Assembly: GCF_041821025.1 (NCBI RefSeq)
Contig: NZ_JBGUAY010000003.1
Location: 310,001 to 374,000, forward strand
DNA from: Egicoccus sp. AB-alg6-2
Lineage (GTDB): Bacteria; Actinomycetota; Nitriliruptoria; Nitriliruptorales; Nitriliruptoraceae
DNA length: 64,000 nt
Direction: 5' to 3'
The notes beneath the pieces were generated by a model. The model saw nothing but the letters and a program-made list of their open reading frames with translations, ran no database searches and was not told the DNA's origin. This document shows, piece by piece, positions 7,811 to 16,223 of the stretch; position 1 is the stretch's first letter, and every line of letters begins with the position of its first letter. A program made the position numbers and the translations under genes.

Positions 7811-9924
7811 CGGACCGGCCCACGGGTCGAGGTACGGCCGCCGGTCCGCACGCCGCCGTCCGGGACGTCGCCCATCGTGCACGGACGCTCGCGGGCGCAC
7901 TGCGACGTCGGTTGCTCCGGCCCGGTGCGATGGAACCGGTCATGCTCGGACTGGGTGCCACGACCGGACTGGCGACCGGTGTGGTGGTGTGGCTGCTGAT
8001 CAGCAGCATCGAACTGGTGCAGCGGCTCGCCTGGTCGGCGCAGGTGCCGACCTGGCAGCTGCTGGTCGTGCCGACACTGGGCGGGCTGGTCGTCGGCCTC
8101 CTGGTCTGGCGCGTCGTCCCCGAGAGCAGCGGCGGCGGCGTCGTACCGACGATGGAGTCCCTGGCGATCCGGGGTGGCCGACTCTCGCGCCGCATCCCGC
8201 TCGCGGGCACCGCGGCCACCAGCATCGCGTTGGGCACGGGCGCATCCGGAGGACGTGAGGGACCCATCGTGCTGATCGGTGGCTCGATCGGCTCCGCCGT
8301 GGGGCGCGCGATGCACCTCGACGAGGACCGGATGCGGTCGCTCGTGGCCGCCGGCGCCGCCGCCGGCATCGGCGCGACCTTCAACGCCCCCATCGGCGGC
8401 ATGTTGTTCGCCATCGAGTTGCTGCTCGGCGGGCTGCGCCGCGCCGGGTCGCTGCAGGTGGTGGTCGTCGCCTCGGTGGTCAGTGCCGTCACCGCGCGAC
8501 AACTCGTGGGCGAGAGCCTGCCGATCTTCCAGGCCCAGCGTGGGTTCGGCCTCGGCGAGCCGGTCGAGCTGCTGTTGTACGCCGGGCTGGGCCTGGCGGC
8601 GGTCGCGGTGGCCTTCGGGTTCCGTCGCGGCGAGGACGCCGCCCGTCAGTCGTTCGCCCGGCTGCGGCGGCGGATCGGGATGCCGCTGACCGTGGCGGTC
8701 GGCGGCTTCGGGGTCGGACTCGTCGCCCTCGTGTTCCCCCAGGTCCTGGGCGAGGGTGCTCATCTGCCCGGCGTCGCGGGAACCCGCGAGCCGATCCAGG
8801 CGATGCTCGACGGCCGCATCGGCAGCACCTGGACCGCCGCGGCACTGCTGCTGGCCCTGCTGGTCGCGAAGCTGGTGGCCACCCTGCTCTCCGTCGGCTC
8901 CGGCTCGGCGGTCGGCACGTTCGCACCGACGCTGTTCACCGGCGCTGCCCTCGGGGCCGCCTTCGGTATCGCGGCCACCCAGATGCTCGGTGCGGAAGCG
9001 GCCCAGCCGGGCGCCTTCGCCCTCGTCGGCATGGCGGCGGTCTTCGCGGCGACCGCCCGGGCGCCACTGACCGCCATCCTGATCGTGTTCGAGCTCACCG
9101 GCAGCTACGACCTCGTGCTCCCCCTGATGCTGGCCGTCGGGATCGCGATGTTCGTCACCGAGCTGCTGGGATGGGACTCGCTGTACCTGCACCAACTCCG
9201 GCAGCGCGGCGTGGTCTTCGGCCAGGTCGACGACCTCGACGTCCTGCAGACCGTGACCGTCGGTGAGGTGATGTCGCCGGCGCCCGACAACGTCGTCCGG
9301 CAGGACCAGGACCTCGACGCCGTCCGACGTCGGCTGGTCGAGACCGGCGCACACGGGCTGGTGGTCGTCGACGATCGTCAGCGGCTCGTCGGCGTCGTCG
9401 CGGTCTCCGACCTGACCCGAGACGGCGAAACGGCCGGCGAGGTGTGCACCCGCAGGGCCCTGACGGTGACGGCCGCCGATCCGGCGTTCCGGGCGGTGCG
9501 ACGTATGGCGAGCCTCGACGTCGGCCGGTTGCCGGTCATCGACCCGCAGAGCCGCCAGGTCGTCGGCGTCCTGCGTCGGTCCGACGTGGTCCGTGCCTAC
9601 CAGCGCGGCATCTCGCGCAGCCTCGGCGCCCAGCAGCGTGCCGCCTCGGGACGGTTGCGTGACCTCGCCGGTGTCGGGTTCGTCGAGCTCGTACTGCAGC
9701 CGGGGTCACCGGTGGCCGGCAGCGCCGTACGCGAGGTGCCCTGGCCCGAACGCAGCGTGCTGACCAGCGTCCGCCGAAACGGCGAGGTCGTGGTTCCCCG
9801 CGGCGACACCGTGCTCGAGCCGGGCGACGAACTCGTCGTACTGACCGGCCACGGCGACCAGTTGCGCGATCTCGTCGCGCCCGAACCCGCGCCCGCACCC
9901 TCGACCGCCCGCGACGCCACTTGA
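7807..9924 (+). CDS. CLC-family chloride channel/transporter with CBS and RCK-C domains
   Basis: A 705-residue CLC protein. The membrane domain (about residues 40-450) carries GTGASGGREGP at 143-153, with the gating glutamate E151 in GREGP, and GSGSAVGTFAPTL for the second anion-binding loop. A tandem CBS pair follows (about 490-600: the EVMSPAPDNV and GRLPVIDPQSRQVVGVL blocks) and a TrkA-C/RCK-C-like domain closes the protein (about 620-690, VLEPGDELVVLTG). After FAIE204, the position of the inner proton glutamate of E. coli ClC-ec1 (E203) is Leu205, as far as I can align by eye, which would favour a channel over a 2Cl-/H+ exchanger. The ATG overlaps the preceding stop. Confidence 0.9.
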   Translation: MTDRPTGRGTAAGPHAAVRDVAHRARTLAGALRRRLLRPGAMEPVMLGLGATTGLATGVVVWLLISSIELVQRLAWSAQVPTWQLLVVPTLGGLVVGLLVWRVVPESSGGGVVPTMESLAIRGGRLSRRIPLAGTAATSIALGTGASGGREGPIVLIGGSIGSAVGRAMHLDEDRMRSLVAAGAAAGIGATFNAPIGGMLFAIELLLGGLRRAGSLQVVVVASVVSAVTARQLVGESLPIFQAQRGFGLGEPVELLLYAGLGLAAVAVAFGFRRGEDAARQSFARLRRRIGMPLTVAVGGFGVGLVALVFPQVLGEGAHLPGVAGTREPIQAMLDGRIGSTWTAAALLLALLVAKLVATLLSVGSGSAVGTFAPTLFTGAALGAAFGIAATQMLGAEAAQPGAFALVGMAAVFAATARAPLTAILIVFELTGSYDLVLPLMLAVGIAMFVTELLGWDSLYLHQLRQRGVVFGQVDDLDVLQTVTVGEVMSPAPDNVVRQDQDLDAVRRRLVETGAHGLVVVDDRQRLVGVVAVSDLTRDGETAGEVCTRRALTVTAADPAFRAVRRMASLDVGRLPVIDPQSRQVVGVLRRSDVVRAYQRGISRSLGAQQRAASGRLRDLAGVGFVELVLQPGSPVAGSAVREVPWPERSVLTSVRRNGEVVVPRGDTVLEPGDELVVLTGHGDQLRDLVAPEPAPAPSTARDAT

Positions 9925-9962
9925 CGCCGCCGCCGGCCCGTCGCCGGCCCGTCGCCGGCGTC
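9923..9962. terminator. Convergent-gene GC-rich hairpin
   Basis: Between the CLC stop and the mutase stop. GACGCCG and its complement CGGCGTC flank two copies of CCCGTCGCCGGC, allowing a long imperfect stem usable in both directions. Confidence 0.45.
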
Positions 9963-9970
9963 GAGAGGGC

Positions 9971-11629
9971 TCAGAGGCGCGGGGTCTCGCTGTAGGTGCC
10001 CCACACGTCCTGCAGGACCGCCGAGATCTCGCCGACGGTCGCATCGGCGCGGACGGCGTCCATGATCAGCGGCACCATGTTCTCGTCCGTGTCCGCTGCG
10101 GCACGCAGTCGCTGCATCGCCGCCTCGAGCAGGTGCGGGTCCCGGTCGCGCTTCACGGCCTGTAGGCGATCGACCTGGCCACGTTCGACCTCGGCGCCGA
10201 TGCGCAGGATCTCGAGCTCGTCGTCGTCATCGTCGGTGTGCGCGTTGACGCCGACCATCCTGAAGCGGCCCTTCTCCATCCGGTTCTGGAAGGCGAAGGC
10301 GGCGTCGGCGATCTCGGAGGTGAAGTAGCCGTCCTCGACCCCGCGCAGGATCCCGCCGAGCATGGTGTCGTCGTCCGAGAGCTCGAGGATGCGGGTGAAC
10401 TCCTCCTCGCACCGGCGCTCGATCTCGTCGGTGAGCCATTCCACGTACCAGGACCCGCCGAGGGGATCGATCACGTTGGTGACGCCGGTCTCCTCGGCGA
10501 TGACCTGCTGGGTCCGAAGCGCCACCTTCGCGGCGTGGTCCGACGGCAGCGCGAGGACCTCGTCGAGGGCGTTGGTGTGCAGCGACTGCGTCCCGCCGAG
10601 CACGCCGGCCAGCGCCTCGATGGCGGTGCGGACGATGTTGTTGTCCGGCTGTTGCGCCGTCAGCGACACCCCGGCGGTCTGGGTGTGGAAGCGCATCAGC
10701 ATCGCCTTCTCCGCGGTCGCGCCGTAGCGCTCCTTGAGCCAGCGGGCCCAGATGCGTCGGCCCGCGCGGAACTTGGCGATCTCCTCGAAGAAGTCGATGT
10801 GGGCGTCGAAGAAGAAGCTGAACCGTGGCACGAACTCGTCGGGGTGCAGCCCGCGCTGCATGCCGAGCTCGACGTAGGCGAAGCCGTCGGCCAGCGTGTA
10901 CGCCAACTCCTGCACCGCCGTCGAGCCGGCCTCGCGGATGTGGTAGCCCGAGATCGACACCGGGTGGTAGCGCGGCACCTCGCGGGTACAGAACTCGACG
11001 AGGTCACCGATGAGGCGCAGGTGCGGCTCGGGCGGGAACAGCCACTCCTTCTGGGCGATGTACTCCTTGAGGATGTCGGTCTGCAGCGTGCCGCCGAGCT
11101 CCGACAGCGAGAACCCCTGGCGTTCCGCGGCGACGGCGTACATGCAGAACAGGGTGACGGCCGGCGCGTTGATCGTCATCGAGGTCGTGATCTCGCCCAA
11201 CGGCAGCCCGTGGAACAGCGCATCCATGTCCGCGACCGTGTCGATCGCGACCCCGCAGTGGCCCACCTCGCCCTCGGAGCGCGGGTCGTCGGAGTCGAGG
11301 CCCATCAGGGTGGGCATGTCGAAGGCGACCGACAGCCCGTGCTGGCCGCCACGCACCAGGTCGTGGAAGCGCTTGTTGGTCTCGGTCGGGTCGGCGAACC
11401 CGGCGAACTGGCGGATCGTCCACGGCCGGGTCCGGTACATCGAGGCGTAGACACCGCGGGTGTAGGGGTACACGCCGGGGGCGCCGATGCGCTCGGCGTC
11501 CACCTGCACGTTGTGCGGCCCGTAGAGCGGCTCGAGTGGGATGCCCGAGAGCGTCTCGAAGTCCGCATCGCGCTCGCCCGCGCCCTCGTAGGCCGCCTTC
11601 CAGCGCTCGTACTGCTCCTGCCACGACAT
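9971..11629 (-). CDS. icmA: Acyl-CoA mutase large subunit, isobutyryl-CoA mutase type
   Basis: A 552-residue B12-dependent mutase large subunit with the TIM-barrel substrate domain but no C-terminal cobalamin-binding domain, so a separate small subunit (~135 aa) is needed; none is in this window. It has [11 protein letters not shown] at 68-78, FDMPTLMG at 103-110 and GYHIREAG. Residues that discriminate substrates read F75 and Q193, exactly 118 apart, matching Phe80/Gln198 of isobutyryl-CoA mutase and not Tyr89/Arg207 of methylmalonyl-CoA mutase. This favours interconversion of isobutyryl- and n-butyryl-CoA. The ATG at 11629 follows GGGAG. A MarR gene lies upstream on the same strand and a palindromic operator overlaps the promoter. 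Automatic annotation would probably say methylmalonyl-CoA mutase. Confidence 0.85.
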   Translation of the reverse strand: MSWQEQYERWKAAYEGAGERDADFETLSGIPLEPLYGPHNVQVDAERIGAPGVYPYTRGVYASMYRTRPWTIRQFAGFADPTETNKRFHDLVRGGQHGLSVAFDMPTLMGLDSDDPRSEGEVGHCGVAIDTVADMDALFHGLPLGEITTSMTINAPAVTLFCMYAVAAERQGFSLSELGGTLQTDILKEYIAQKEWLFPPEPHLRLIGDLVEFCTREVPRYHPVSISGYHIREAGSTAVQELAYTLADGFAYVELGMQRGLHPDEFVPRFSFFFDAHIDFFEEIAKFRAGRRIWARWLKERYGATAEKAMLMRFHTQTAGVSLTAQQPDNNIVRTAIEALAGVLGGTQSLHTNALDEVLALPSDHAAKVALRTQQVIAEETGVTNVIDPLGGSWYVEWLTDEIERRCEEEFTRILELSDDDTMLGGILRGVEDGYFTSEIADAAFAFQNRMEKGRFRMVGVNAHTDDDDDELEILRIGAEVERGQVDRLQAVKRDRDPHLLEAAMQRLRAAADTDENMVPLIMDAVRADATVGEISAVLQDVWGTYSETPRL

Positions 11630-11659
11630 GGTCTGCTCCCGACATCGACGCCGGCGTCG

Positions 11660-11689
11660 AGCGTACGGCGCAGATAGTTGGACGTCCAA
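11660..11689 (-). promoter_or_regulatory. Mutase promoter with MarR-type palindromic operator over the -35 box
   Basis: On the minus strand a -35 TTGGAC, an 18-bp spacer and a -10 TACGCT (plus coordinates 11660-11665) form the best promoter in the window, ~24 bp before a likely leader and the ATG at 11629. The -35 is the left half of a perfect 12-bp palindrome TTGGACGTCCAA (11678-11689). A repressor bound there would block RNA polymerase; the MarR protein encoded directly upstream is the likely ligand. Confidence 0.7.
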
Positions 11690-11754
11690 GCAAATCCGGG
11701 CCGAGCGGCCGACGCAGGTGCGTGGTCGCGGTACCGGTAGGCGGGAACGCCGGC

Positions 11755-12261
11755 TCAGAAGTCGCCGGCCGCGCGCCGCATGGCCGTCAACTCGGCCGTG
11801 ACGCGCTCGGCGGCCGCGTCGTCGAGTCCGACCGCACCGAAACGGATCTCACCGAGGGCGCTCGTCGCTTCGACGACGACCGCGCGCCCCTGCGGCGTGA
11901 TGCGGGCCAGCGTGGTGCGACCGTCGGTCGGATGCGACGCCCGCTCGACGTAGCCGGCCGACTGCAGCCGATCGATCGCATTCGTGACCGACGCCGGGTG
12001 GACCTGCAGTCGGGCACCCATCTTGCCCAGCGGGAGTTGGCCTTCGCGGGAGAAGTGGAGCAGCACCAGCGCCTCGTACCGGGCGAAGGTGAGGCCGAAT
12101 GGTCGCAGCGCCGCGTCCACCTGCCGCAACAGGATCTGGTGCGCCCGCGTCAGGGAGGTCACCGCCGCCATGGCGGCGGGAGCCGGCCAGCCGTGTCGTC
12201 GCCAGTTGCGCTCGGCCTCGGCGATGGGGTCGAACGCCAACGGCGCGGCGGGCTCCTCCAT
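11755..12261 (-). CDS. MarR-family transcriptional regulator
   Basis: A 168-residue MarR/SlyA-type regulator. Residues ~30-55 form the first dimerisation helix, the winged helix-turn-helix spans about 60-125 (LPLGKMGARLQVHPASVTNAIDRL followed by the wing DGRTTLARIT), and a C-terminal dimerisation helix ends the protein. Such proteins usually repress neighbouring genes and are released by small ligands, often acyl-CoAs or aromatics. It is encoded 126 bp upstream of the mutase gene on the same strand; a palindrome at the mutase promoter is the likely target. ATG at 12261 with AGGAGA upstream; a TAGGCT box at 12352-12357 gives a ~80-base leader. Confidence 0.88.
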   Translation of the reverse strand: MEEPAAPLAFDPIAEAERNWRRHGWPAPAAMAAVTSLTRAHQILLRQVDAALRPFGLTFARYEALVLLHFSREGQLPLGKMGARLQVHPASVTNAIDRLQSAGYVERASHPTDGRTTLARITPQGRAVVVEATSALGEIRFGAVGLDDAAAERVTAELTAMRRAAGDF

Positions 12262-12422
12262 CGGGTCTCCTGGTTGCGGTCGCGGTACCGGCCCGTGCGC
12301 GCGACCCGACGCCGCAACGTGCGTGGCCGGGCGGTCGGACGGTTCCCGGGCAGCCTACGCAGGCCGCGGACCGCTCCGGCGCGCCCCGGTTCGCGCGACA
12401 CGAGACGGTGACCGTACGCCGG

Positions 12423-12428
12423 TACGCT
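12423..12428 (+). promoter_or_regulatory. Candidate -10 box of the sigma-fragment/decarboxylase operon
   Basis: TACGCT 27 bp before the GTG at 12455, in the region divergent to the MarR gene. Confidence 0.35.
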
Positions 12429-12454
12429 TCCGGCAACGATTTCTGGGAGCCCTC

Positions 12455-13258
12455 GTGCGTTATGGCGACCGCTCCGACGCGGACCTGATGGCGTCGGCAC
12501 AGGCCGGGTGGTCCCCGGCCTTCGCGGTGCTGCTCCACCGCCACGGGCCGGCCGTGCGAAGCGCCGTTCGCGACGAGGCGGACCCGATCACCGCCACGCG
12601 CGACGTGTTCCTGACCGCGATCGACGAACTGCCCCAGATGGATCCGCAGTTCCCGGTCCGTGAGTGGCTGCTCGACATCGCCGGGACCGACCAGGTGCCC
12701 GATCCCATCATCCCGTTGCGGGAGGACGAGCGCGACGCCATCTGGGCCAGCCTCGTCGAGGCGTGGCCCGGGCGGCCGCGTGCGCCCCGTACGGCCCTGC
12801 GACGGACGGTCCTGGTCGTGGGCCTGGTGCTGCTGTCGGCACTCGTGCCGACCCTGGTGTTCCTGGCCGACGAGGCGCCTCCACGCGAGGTCCAGGAACT
12901 GTCGGCCCACCCGGTGGTGGACGAGAACGCCGAGCAGACGGTGCCCGACGAGGACGCGACGCCGACGCCGACGTTCTCGTTCCCGAGCGTTCCCGACGAA
13001 GAGCCCCAGTCCTCGGGGCAGACCGATCCCCTGCCGACCACGATCGATCCCGACCCGCAGGCCACCGTGGAGCCCGAGCCGGAACCCACCACGACGGCCG
13101 CACCGGACCCGCCCCCCACGACCACACCGACGCCGGAGCCCACGGCCACCACGGAACCGGAACCCGAGCCCACCGAGACCACCCCGGTCGAGCCACCCGT
13201 GACCGAGCAGCCCCCGGTCGATCCCGACCCCGGCGAGCCCGACCTCGGCACCCCATGA
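12455..13258 (+). CDS. Single-pass membrane protein with sigma-region-2-like N-terminus and Pro/Thr/Glu-rich tail
   Basis: A 267-residue protein of unusual make-up. Residues 1-75 resemble the start of an ECF sigma factor (RSDADLMASAQAGWSPAFAVLLHRHGPAV, compare the usual D-x-x-L-x-x-A-x-x-G-x-x-x-A-F-x-x-L-x-x-R pattern), but there is no region 4 and no HTH. One hydrophobic helix spans about 117-138. Residues 140-267 form a low-complexity tail rich in Pro, Thr, Glu and Asp with repeated TPTPEP/EPEPT-like units, probably extracytoplasmic. GTG at 12455 with GGGAG six bases upstream. Its stop overlaps the decarboxylase start (ATGA). It may be a degenerate sigma or anti-sigma-like signalling protein; function unknown. 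Confidence 0.65.
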   Translation: MRYGDRSDADLMASAQAGWSPAFAVLLHRHGPAVRSAVRDEADPITATRDVFLTAIDELPQMDPQFPVREWLLDIAGTDQVPDPIIPLREDERDAIWASLVEAWPGRPRAPRTALRRTVLVVGLVLLSALVPTLVFLADEAPPREVQELSAHPVVDENAEQTVPDEDATPTPTFSFPSVPDEEPQSSGQTDPLPTTIDPDPQATVEPEPEPTTTAAPDPPPTTTPTPEPTATTEPEPEPTETTPVEPPVTEQPPVDPDPGEPDLGTP

Positions 13259-14790
13259 GCAGCGGCCCGGACGAGGTCGGACTCGATGCCGCCCAACACG
13301 GACTCGGCGACATGGACGCCGAGGCGTTCCGGCGCCACGGCCACGCCGTCGTGGACTGGATCGCCGACTACCTCGCGGGCGTCGGCGAGCGGCCGGTGCT
13401 GGCGCAGGTCCGACCCGGCCAGGTCCGTGATCGCCTGCCGCAGTCACCGCCCAGCGCGCCCGAGCCGTTCGACGACGCGCTCGCCGACCTCGACGAGGTG
13501 CTGCTGCCCGGGGTCACCCACTGGAACCACCCGGCGTTCCACGCCTACTTCGCCATCACCGGGTCGGGACCCGGCATCCTCGGTGAAGCGCTGACGGCCG
13601 CGCTCAACGTCAACGGGATGCTGTGGCGTACCTCACCCGCGGCGACCGAACTCGAGGAACTGGTCCTCGACTGGCTCCGCCAACTGCTCGGCCTGCCGGA
13701 GGGGCTGCGGGGCATCATCTCCGACAGCGCCTCGATGTCGACGATGTTGGCGCTGGCCGCGGCCCGGGAACGCACCGGCCTCGACGTCCGCCAGCGGGGC
13801 CTGGCCGGCCGGGCCGACGTCCCGCTGCTGCGGATCTACACCTCCGAGCATGCCCATTCCTCGATCGAGAAGGCCGCGATCACCCTGGGCCTCGGCCGTG
13901 ACAGCGTGCGCACGATCCCGACGGATGCGCAGTTCCGGATGAAGGTGGACGCGCTCGCCGACGCGGTGCGGGAGGACGGCCGGTTCGGGTACCGGCCGCT
14001 GGCGATCGTGCCGACCGTGGGCACCACCTCGACCACCTCGATCGACCCGGTGGCGGCCGTAGCGGACCTGCGCGACGAACTCGAGCACGAACTCGCTCAC
14101 CCGATCTGGCTCCACGTCGACGGCGCCTACGGGGGCATGGCCGCGATCTGCCCCGAGCTGCGCCACGTCCTCGACGGCGTGGAACGGGCCGACTCCTTCG
14201 TGACCAACCCGCACAAGTGGTTGTTCACCCCCATCGACTGCTCCGCGCTGTTCGTCCGCGAACCCGAGTGGCTGACGCGGGCGTTCTCGCTGGTGCCCGA
14301 GTACCTCACCACCGACGACCAGGGCGTGACCGACTACATGGACTGGGGCGTGCAGCTCGGCCGCCGGTTCCGGGCTCTCAAGCTGTGGCTGGTCATCCGT
14401 TACTTCGGCGGCGACGGCCTCGCCGCCCGGGTGCGCGAGCACGTCGCCCAGGGCCAGCGCGTCGCGGCCTGGGTACGCGATCACCCCGACCTGGAGCTGG
14501 CGGCGCCGACCCCGTTCTCCACCGTGTGCTTCCGGGCCGTACCTCCCTGGGCCGCCGGGGACCACGAGGAGGACCTGCGCACCCTCAACCGTGCCTGGCT
14601 CACGCGCGTCAACCGCAGCGGCGCGGCCTACCTGTCACACACCGAACTGAACGGGCGCTACGTGCTGCGGCTGGCGCTCGGCAACCTGCGCACGACCGAC
14701 GAGCGGCTGACGGCCACACTGGCGCTGCTGGAGCAGGAACTCGAGGCGCTGCGGCGGACATCGGCACCCGGGGCGCCAGCGACGGACTGA
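13255..14790 (+). CDS. PLP-dependent aromatic-L-amino-acid decarboxylase family protein
   Basis: A 511-residue group II pyridoxal-phosphate decarboxylase. Conserved features are HPAFHAYF (~92-99), the PLP-stacking histidine in SEHAHSS (H201), D289 in HVDGAYGG, and the Schiff-base lysine K321 in TNPHKWLF. Family members decarboxylate tryptophan, tyrosine, DOPA, phenylalanine or related amino acids; the substrate cannot be assigned. Start ATG at 13255 overlaps the previous stop (ATGA) without a good ribosome binding site, implying coupling; ATG at 13312 is an alternative that would lose little conserved sequence. Directly downstream (14801-14952) lies a palindromic repeat array. Confidence 0.88.
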   Translation: MSSGPDEVGLDAAQHGLGDMDAEAFRRHGHAVVDWIADYLAGVGERPVLAQVRPGQVRDRLPQSPPSAPEPFDDALADLDEVLLPGVTHWNHPAFHAYFAITGSGPGILGEALTAALNVNGMLWRTSPAATELEELVLDWLRQLLGLPEGLRGIISDSASMSTMLALAAARERTGLDVRQRGLAGRADVPLLRIYTSEHAHSSIEKAAITLGLGRDSVRTIPTDAQFRMKVDALADAVREDGRFGYRPLAIVPTVGTTSTTSIDPVAAVADLRDELEHELAHPIWLHVDGAYGGMAAICPELRHVLDGVERADSFVTNPHKWLFTPIDCSALFVREPEWLTRAFSLVPEYLTTDDQGVTDYMDWGVQLGRRFRALKLWLVIRYFGGDGLAARVREHVAQGQRVAAWVRDHPDLELAAPTPFSTVCFRAVPPWAAGDHEEDLRTLNRAWLTRVNRSGAAYLSHTELNGRYVLRLALGNLRTTDERLTATLALLEQELEALRRTSAPGAPATD

Positions 14791-14800
14791 GCACTCCGAC

Positions 14801-14952
14801 CGCTTTCGTCCCGGGAGCCCAAAGTGGGGCCGCCCGCCCGGACTCGCAGCGCCACAGGGCCCCCACTTTCGTGCCCGGAACCGAAAGTGGACCCGCGCGG
14901 CCGTTGCTGCCGCGCGCGTACCCCCCGGTTTCGTGCCCCCGAACGAATGTGG
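14801..14952. repeat. Palindromic tandem array 1, three units, 62-63 bp period
   Basis: Three copies of a hairpin-forming unit (14801-14827, 14863-14890, 14927-14952). The middle copy has a perfect 9-bp stem CCACTTTCG/CGAAAGTGG around a GC-rich loop; the outer copies are degenerate. The TTTCG cores are spaced 63 and 62 bp apart. The same unit with the same period recurs at 53652-53806. The array lies between the convergent decarboxylase and MeaB-side genes, so terminator-like activity is possible, but the regular spacing is more than a terminator needs. Confidence 0.8.
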
Positions 14953-14966
14953 AACCACCCGGACCG

Positions 14967-15062
14967 CCCGTCCTCGGCGAAGTGCTCGCGGGAGAACGCC
15001 ACATCCCCGCCGGCGCCCCAGAACGCGCGTTCCATCGCCACGATCTCGTCGTGCAGGCTCAT
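14967..15062 (-). pseudogene. 5' remnant of an NTF2/DUF4440-like gene coupled to meaB
   Basis: An ATG at 15062 overlaps the meaB stop (ATGA) and begins a frame whose first 32 residues (MSLHDEIVAMERAFWGAGGD, then an FxREHFAEDG segment) look like the start of a SnoaL/DUF4440-type NTF2-fold protein. Such proteins run to ~120 residues, but recognisable sequence ends at about 14967, only 15 bp from the edge of the repeat array, after which the frame runs through the repeats and antisense into the decarboxylase gene until 14658. I read this as a gene truncated at the array boundary; a translated 134-residue chimera cannot be excluded. Confidence 0.5.
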
Positions 15063-16045
15063 GCCTCACCGCCGTCCAGCGCCTCGAGCAGTTCGTCGGC
15101 AGCAGCGTAGGGATCGAGGTCGCGGCCAGCGACCTGCTCAGCGAGCTTGTCCAGCAGCGGGTCGTCGCCGTGGTCGAGCCTGGCGAAGCGCAGCCGTACC
15201 TGTTCGAGCGCGATCTCGCGGATCAGGTGCAGGGCCCGGTCACGGCGGCGGCGCTGCCCCTGTCCGGTGTCGGTGAGCCAGTCCGCGTGGGTCCCGAACG
15301 CGGACACGACGTCGCCGATGCCCTCGCCGCGGACGGCAACGGCACGCACGATCGGTGGCCACCAGCCGGCCGGCGCGTCCGCCGATTCCAGTGCGTGTCC
15401 CATCTCGAGCATGCCGCGCAGTTCGGATTCGAGCTTCCCCGCGCCGGACGCGTCGGCCTTGTTGATCACGAAGACGTCCGCGACCTCCAGGATGCCCGCC
15501 TTCGCCGCCTGGATCCCGTCGCCCATCCCCGGCGCCAGCGCGACGACCGTCGTGTCGGCGGTCGCGGCGATCTCGACCTCGGACTGGCCGACGCCGACGG
15601 TCTCGACGATCACGTCGTCGAAGCCGGCGGCGTCGAGCACCAGTACGGCCTGTGGGGTCGCGAAGGACAAACCACCGAGGTGCCCGCGGGAGGCCATGGA
15701 ACGGATGAAGACGCCCGGGTCGGCGTGGTGCGACTGCATCCGGACGCGGTCACCGAGCAGCGCACCGCCCGAGAACGGTGACGACGGGTCGACGGCCAGG
15801 ATCGCGACCGATCGGTCCTGCGCGCGCAGCTCGGCTGCGATGGCGTTGGTCAACGTGGACTTGCCGACGCCCGGCGAGCCCGTGATCCCGATGACGCGCG
15901 CATTGCCGGTGCGCGGGTACAGGGTCGCGACGACCTCGCGGAGTCGTTCGGGACTGCCGTCCTCGACCAGGGTGAGCAGCCGCGCCAGGGCGCGCCGTTC
16001 GCCACGCTCGAGCCCGTCGACCAGTTCCTCGACCGTCTGCGTCAC
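15059..16045 (-). CDS. meaB: MeaB/ArgK-type GTPase chaperone of B12-dependent acyl-CoA mutases
   Basis: A 328-residue G3E GTPase of the MeaB (formerly ArgK) family, which loads and protects adenosylcobalamin in methylmalonyl-CoA or isobutyryl-CoA mutase. Walker A GITGSPGVGKST occurs near residue 54, the Mg-binding D in AVDPSSPFSGGALLGDR, the VETVGVGQSE switch segment, and the guanine-specifying NKAD. The frame opens up to 16225, but the GTG at 16045 is chosen because it gives the family length, follows GGAACGG, and lies 35 bp after a TACGCT box (16080-16085). Its likely client is the mutase 3.4 kb away. The stop overlaps the start of a truncated downstream gene. Confidence 0.9.
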   Translation of the reverse strand: MTQTVEELVDGLERGERRALARLLTLVEDGSPERLREVVATLYPRTGNARVIGITGSPGVGKSTLTNAIAAELRAQDRSVAILAVDPSSPFSGGALLGDRVRMQSHHADPGVFIRSMASRGHLGGLSFATPQAVLVLDAAGFDDVIVETVGVGQSEVEIAATADTTVVALAPGMGDGIQAAKAGILEVADVFVINKADASGAGKLESELRGMLEMGHALESADAPAGWWPPIVRAVAVRGEGIGDVVSAFGTHADWLTDTGQGQRRRRDRALHLIREIALEQVRLRFARLDHGDDPLLDKLAEQVAGRDLDPYAAADELLEALDGGEA

Positions 16046-16223
16046 TACCCGTTCCGTCCCGTCGCTCGTGCGTGCGGCGAGCGTAGTGCCGGCGACGATC
16101 GCACCGGTTCGCGTCCGATCCGCATCCAGCGCTCGGCGTTCCGGACGCGCGGGGACCGCGTCGTGGGGCAAGCTGCACCAGCCGCCGGCGACGAGGCCCG
16201 GCACCCCCGTAGCGAGGTTCACC

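Noticed and set aside
9971-11629. Methylmalonyl-CoA mutase as the name of this gene
   Set aside because: The two substrate-determining residues are Phe and Gln and the B12 domain is missing, matching isobutyryl-CoA mutase large subunits better.
14658-15062. A 134-codon frame downstream of meaB as a normal full-length gene
   Set aside because: Only the first ~32 residues look like a protein family; the rest runs through palindromic repeats and antisense to the decarboxylase, so I annotate a remnant instead.
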